From Clitopilus passeckerianus (Eukaryota > Basidiomycota > Agaricomycetes > Agaricales > Entolomataceae), in the NCBI GenBank assembly GCA_944990035.1, contig CALYLX010000150.1, forward strand, positions 620,001 to 684,000: a stretch of DNA of 64,000 bases, given 5' to 3'. The position numbers were made by a program, and so were the translations under genes. The notes below the pieces were generated by a model. That model was given only the letters and a program-made list of their open reading frames with translations, was not told the origin of the DNA and ran no database searches. Positions 59,697-64,000 of this stretch are shown piece by piece; the first letter of the stretch is position 1, and each line of letters begins with the position of its first letter.

Positions 59697-60596
59697 ATGC
59701 CACCTGAACTTCGGACCATTGCAACTGCGCTTTTGCACAAAGTTCAAGCTGGGCTCTCACATCCTCCGATAGAGCTTGTATACACTTCTCATGACCGATG
59801 GCCGTTGCATCCAGCCCTCCATAGTCAAGAACCACCTGTGAAAGTTGCGGTCCTTGATGCATCTTTCAACCCACCAACCAAAGCACATCTCGCACTTGCG
59901 AATAGCCACCCGCCCTCCAGCGAAAAGAACCAGTATTCCGTAGAAAATGATTATGGTGCACGGCTCCTCTTACTTTCTGTCCGTAACGCGGACAAAACCC
60001 TCAAACCTGGTGATGCCACTTTCATCCAGCGCATCGAAATGATGTCCCTCCTTTCCCAAGACGTCAACCCTTCAGCGGGTTCTGGGCGTCCGAACGTTGC
60101 CATTGCAATTATTGACGAGCCTACCTTTGTGGGGAAGTCACACATACTGCAAACCTTCTTCAAATCGAGGTTTGCAGCACTTGGTACCCCTAGTGAAACT
60201 CAGCTGACCTTCCTTCTGGGCCTCGACACCCTCGAAAGGTTTGCTGCGCCGAGGTACTATCCCTCTACCCAGGAGATGACGAGCGCGTTTGAGAAGTTCT
60301 TCTCTCCGCCGCCAGTGGGTGACGGCTCTCACATTGTCTGTGCTCGAAGGACCCCTTCCGTTGCTGGAAGCTATGGCGGGTCTCCAAAGGAGGACTTTGC
60401 CCTTCTTGAGCGCTATATGATATCGGGGATTAACCTCATCAACATAGAGGCAGATTTCCGGTCCTTTAGTTCAAGTGAAGTAAGGAATACCGTATCCCAG
60501 GCAGGATTAGAGTCTCCAGGTTGGAAGAGGTTTGTTACAGAACGTGTCTCGAATTACATCGTAAACCAGAGGCTGTATATACCCCGAGACAATTGA
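59697..60596 (+). CDS. POF1-like nucleotidylyltransferase
   Basis: This is a single-exon gene of 299 residues, unusual here because nearly all neighbours have introns. It carries the nucleotidylyltransferase alpha/beta fold: VAVLDASFNPPTKAHLALA holds an (H/T)xGH-like nucleotide-binding turn (NPPTKAHL). The C-terminal ADFRSFSSSEVRNTV matches the family's ISSTxxR signature. The middle LTFLLGLDTLERF and the extra N-terminal 45 residues match fungal Pof1-type proteins. Yeast Pof1 is reported as a nicotinamide mononucleotide adenylyltransferase-like protein; the substrate here is inferred, and another NMNAT-type activity is possible. PWP1 starts 160 bases further along on the same strand. Confidence 0.85.
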   Translation: MPPELRTIATALLHKVQAGLSHPPIELVYTSHDRWPLHPALHSQEPPVKVAVLDASFNPPTKAHLALANSHPPSSEKNQYSVENDYGARLLLLSVRNADKTLKPGDATFIQRIEMMSLLSQDVNPSAGSGRPNVAIAIIDEPTFVGKSHILQTFFKSRFAALGTPSETQLTFLLGLDTLERFAAPRYYPSTQEMTSAFEKFFSPPPVGDGSHIVCARRTPSVAGSYGGSPKEDFALLERYMISGINLINIEADFRSFSSSEVRNTVSQAGLESPGWKRFVTERVSNYIVNQRLYIPRDN

Positions 60597-60756
60597 CAAT
60601 GAATAAAAAACTGATCACTCCAGCTCATACTCAGTTGTCAGTACCCAGTCCTGGTAGAGTTGCGATGGCATATCGGATCCTGGACCGTTCTGTGTTGCGA
60701 TCACGTGCGATCACCCAAAAGTTTTGTGCTGAAAGTCTTCATCGCCAATCGCGACG

Positions 60757-62654
60757 ATGAGCAGCCTCATTTCGGCCGTAACATGGGTCCGGCGAGGGGT
60801 ATCAGCCCAGCACCCTACAAAATATGTCCTAGACAACCAGGAGCTCGAGAGAGTCAGCGCTCTCGCAAGAATCGAGCTTGAAGATGCCAAAGTAGAGTTA
60901 GAGAAGGCGCATGCAGCGGCGAAAAAGATGGAGAGGAAGGAGGACGAGATGGAGCCAGACGATGCTGCTGGAGAAGATGATGGAGATGAGGAGAACTGGG
61001 TCGAGTGCGTTTTTCTACTTTGACCTCATGCATTTCAACCAGTTCTGAGCTATACAGTTAGTGAGGATGATGCTATGGACGTTGACTCTGGGACCAAATC
61101 TAAGGAGGATGATCTTTCAAAATATAACCTCGATGACTACGACGAAGAAGACAAGAATGGTATGTAGCATACCAGAATACTTGGGAAGATTCAACGCTCA
61201 AATCCTTCGACAGATTCCGGTCTATTCACGAATATCAAGGGGCTAACATATTATCGCAATAATGAGGAAGATCCTTATATCACCTTAAAAGAGGTCTGTG
61301 AAAATTCCTTCCATATTGCCTGAATGCATGCTGATTTATTTCTAGGATGAGGAAGAAGCTGAACGGGAAGAACTTGAAGTGCTTCCATCCGACAACCTCA
61401 TTGTCATTGCCAAAACCGAAGACGAGATATCTCAACTCGAAGTATACGTCTACGATGAATCCGAAGAAAACCTCTACGCACACCACGACCTCATGCTTCC
61501 CAACTTTCCCCTCTGCCTCGAATGGCTAGACTTCCATCCCACATCTGCCCAAAATTCCTCCACTTCCCCAACCTCCGCCTTCGGAAACTACATCGCGGTC
61601 GGCACACTCGATCCAGAAATTGAAATCTGGTCCCTCGACGTCGTAGAAGCAATGTACCCAAACTCCATCCTCGGCCGTCCTGATCAGACAAAAGCACACG
61701 TACCAGTACCGCTCGGAACTGGCAAGAAGAAGAAAAAGAAGACTAAGCACCGAAGCGTTGAGCAGGGGTATCACGTCGATGCTGTTCTTGGCCTCAGCTG
61801 GAACAGGAATCAGAGGAACCTCCTAGCGAGTGCTAGTGCAGATAGAACCGTGAAACTATGGGATCTCAGTCGAGATCCCACAATCAACGGCGAGGAAGGT
61901 TCAGGTGGTGCAATACGGAGCTTTGATGTTCACAAGGACAAGGTGCAAGCCGTTCATTGGAACGATAAAGAGCCATCAGTGCTTTTGACTGGCAGCTACG
62001 ACAGGACAGTCAGGATATTTGATTCCAGGTCGCCAGGTACTGGCGTTGGTGCATTATTGGGAAGCGACGTTGAATCTCTTCGGTGGGACCCTTGGGAGCC
62101 TCACGGATTCTACGTTTCTTTGGAAAATGGACTGGTACTTAACTTTGATGCACGGACGCTTCCTTCCAACTTAGACTCGCCCTCTCCTGCCCGGTTCACG
62201 CTCTCAGCCCATGATGGGGCTGTATCGTCCGTTGACGTCAACCCTCACATCAAGGGTTGTCTGGCTACGGGTGGTACCGACAAGATGGTGAAGGTGTGGA
62301 ACATTAACGAGGACGGCGAAGGCGGGAAGAAAAATATCAGCTTGGCAACCTCAAGAGATCTAGGGGTGGTAAGTTCGACCTTTCTGCAGATTTGAAAAAG
62401 GCTGAATAGTCTTCCAGGGCAAGGTCTTTTCTGTAGCATGGTCCCCAGACGATCCTCTCACCCTCGCAGCGGGAGGATCCCAGGCCAAGCTTCAGCTATG
62501 GGATGTCGGCGCAAATACAGGCGTACGCAAAACATTTGGTTCCAAGCTGCGCGAAGCGGGAAAAGCGCTCAAGGAGAAGGAAGCTGCCCATGGCGGCGTC
62601 ATTAGCGTTGAAAGCGACGACGAAGACCAAAGCGGGGATGAAGGAGATGACTAG
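60757..62654 (+). CDS. PWP1: PWP1, WD-repeat ribosome biogenesis protein
   Basis: This is a nucleolar WD40 protein that acts in pre-rRNA processing. The start at 60757 gives MSSLISAVTWVRRGVSAQHP, the family N-terminus. Acidic segments (DEDDAMDVDSG, YNLDDYDEEDKN) and DSGLFTNIKGLTYYRNNEEDPYITL lie on short exons joined by four introns. The WD repeats follow: GNYIAVGTLDPEIEIWSLD, a Lys-rich insert, GLSWNRNQRNLLASASADRTVKLWDL, VHWNDKEPSVLLTGSYDRTVRIFDSR, and CLATGGTDKMVKVWNI. The last repeat, FSVAWSPDDPLTLAAGGS, follows an intron near 62365. The tail is acidic and ends SGDEGDD, stop at 62652-62654. A CACGTG at 60702-60707 lies 50 bases before the ATG. Identification is secure. Confidence 0.92.
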
Positions 62655-62815
62655 CGTATAGATCTTCTGTGTATCTCACCAGATATTTGCTCAAGATGAT
62701 GGGTTCCGCAATTGTAGTTTGTTATGGATTTGTATCAAGGCGTGATATGGTATAAAAATCCAAGCAAAGCGATATTAGATTAGGTATGCGTTAGAATATT
62801 GTTCGTGTCCCAAGT

Positions 62816-64000
62816 CTATTTTCTCCATCTATATGAAATATCTCTGGGAGTTTTGGGCAACATGATCATGGTCTAGACACAAATGAATGAATAAAAATAT
62901 TTCCAGTGAAGAATGAATCTGCAGCTTACGTGGTAGTTGTGCTCGGGCACCTGATCTATCCTCAATTCCATCTGGCGGACAAAGGTCGAAATAACCGTGC
63001 CAAGTTGGAGGTAGGCGAACTGTTCACCAATACACCTGTGCTTGCCGGCACCGAAAGGCTGGTAAGGACTCTCTGTACCCTTGCTGACTGCGCCGAAACC
63101 GTAGTCGATCTTCTCTCCATTCTGATCCTCGTACATCTTGAAGGCCTGGGCAGCAACACCTTCGGGATCAGTCCACCTGTAGGGGTCCCATTCGAAGGGA
63201 CTCTTCCAGATGCGAGGGTCGGTTTGGCTGACAAGGGGAGAGGCAAGGACGTAGTGACCCTTGGGAACGACGTAGGTGGTGTTTTCGCTGGGAGAGGAGA
63301 GGGAGGCAGGAACGACGACATCGTCACGGACGGCGCGCATGATACTGTGGATAGGGGGGTGCATGCGGAGGGTCTCACGGATGATGGCGTCCATGACGGG
63401 GAGAGTGCGGAGTTCTTCGTAAGTAGGCGAGCGGAATGAACCATCGGGACTACCGAAGTGCTTGATTTGTTCCTGGTAGAGGGCCTCCTGAACTTCGGGG
63501 TTGTTGGCGAGATGGAGGAGAGTCCAAGAACCGGTGGCAGAGCTGGTGTGTTGACCGGCCATGAGGAGAGCAATCATGATGTGCGCAATTTCATGGTCCT
63601 TCAGAGGGGTGCCGTTGCGGTAGGTTTGTTGCATGAGGGCCTCGATCATATCGAATTCACCTGCGTTACCGTCTTGCCTACGCTTCCTGATGATGTCAAC
63701 ATAGAAGGCGCTCATCTTGGCGTTAGCCTTGTCACGCTTGTAGTAGCTGGGAAGGGGAAGGTTGGGGAATAAGAAGTTCATGGGAGTGAATCCACCGTCG
63801 AGATCATTGTAGAGGTCGGAGAAAGACTTGTCCATGCCGTTACGAACTTCCTTGCCTTGAAGAGTCCTGGACGCGGTAAGAATAGTAATTTCCTGGAGGA
63901 CCTTGAGAACGTCAAAGGTCTCCCATTCCTTGCCAGTAGAGTGAGAAGCAGCGAAGGCGCGGTCGTGCTTAAGGAATTCTTCAACCTCTTCCTCAATCAT
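62816..64000 (-). CDS. ERG11: CYP51, sterol 14-alpha-demethylase (N-terminus beyond the window)
   Basis: This cytochrome P450 removes the 14-alpha-methyl group from lanosterol or eburicol in ergosterol synthesis and is the target of azole antifungals. The window holds the C-terminal two thirds. The I-helix is IMIALLMAGQHTSSATGSW (near 63560), followed by the ExxR region ETLRMHPPIHSIMR and the haem loop FGAGKHRCIGEQFAYLQLG with the ligand Cys at 63032-63034. The last exon lies after an intron: PEHNYH joins TMIMLPKTPRDISYRWRK, stop at 62816-62818. Reading through that intron would end falsely at 62873. The Met at 64000 is internal; the start is off-window. The gene converges on PWP1 with 161 bases between stops. 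Identification is secure. Confidence 0.93.

Noticed and set aside
60702..60707. CACGTG before PWP1 as a shared regulon site with FAS
   Set aside because: Two six-base matches in 64 kb are close to chance expectation and the genes are functionally unrelated.
62816..62905. CYP51 ending in an odd tail (HVSCRFILHWKYF) at 62873
   Set aside because: This is read-through of the last intron. Splicing after PEHNYH gives the normal end TMIMLPKTPRDISYRWRK at 62816.
1..64000. Lipid gene cluster (carnitine acetyltransferase, ACBP, FAS, CYP51)
   Set aside because: The genes are far apart, on mixed strands, separated by unrelated housekeeping genes and carry no shared promoter motif I can see. Co-location looks incidental.

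Overview
This window looks like nuclear DNA of a filamentous basidiomycete, most likely a mushroom-forming Agaricomycete. Nearly every gene is broken by many short introns of about 40-65 bases. The fatty acid synthase is a single beta-alpha fused gene, an arrangement known from Basidiomycota. The gene families present (sterol 14-demethylase, Zn2Cys6 regulators, a kelch membrane protein, a GH17 glucanase, a membrane-anchored GMC oxidoreductase) fit that group. I see no rRNA, tRNA, CRISPR array or intact transposon. About 20 protein-coding genes are supported. Two are cut by the window edges: a carnitine acetyltransferase on the left and CYP51 on the right.

Layout. 1-5 kb: the end of a carnitine O-acetyltransferase gene, then a convergent SF1 helicase gene. 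5-10 kb: PAM18 (mitochondrial import motor), an EFM4-type lysine methyltransferase, and a convergent NOM1/SGD1 ribosome-biogenesis gene. 10-17.4 kb: a membrane-anchored GH17 glucanase, a RhoGAP, and a divergent GMC oxidoreductase. 17.7-26 kb: a formin-like GBD/FH3 protein without FH2, a convergent J-like protein with a degenerate HPD motif, and a kelch-repeat single-pass membrane protein. 27.8-30.4 kb: acyl-CoA-binding protein and a divergent double-PH protein. 31.3-37 kb: two tandem Zn2Cys6 regulators. 38.9-43.9 kb: VTC4 (polyphosphate polymerase) head-to-head with GTR2 (Rag GTPase). 44.4-57.3 kb: the giant FAS gene. 57.5-64 kb: DBP5 RNA helicase, a POF1-like nucleotidylyltransferase, PWP1, and partial CYP51.

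How the genes relate. This is mostly a housekeeping block, not a biosynthetic cluster. Four genes concern acyl or sterol metabolism (carnitine acetyltransferase, ACBP, FAS, CYP51), but they are spread out and I infer no cluster. VTC4 and GTR2 share a 204-bp promoter and both concern nutrient status. NOM1, PWP1 and DBP5 act in ribosome assembly or mRNA export.

Main anomaly. Several conserved reading frames break by exactly one base inside short homopolymer runs: three times in FAS, once in the kelch gene, probably once in the FH3 gene and possibly once in NOM1. The simplest reading is homopolymer sequencing error, not gene decay. I did not find a convincing new multi-gene system. The most biologically unusual single genes are the J-like protein with HSN in place of HPD and the FH3-only formin-like protein.
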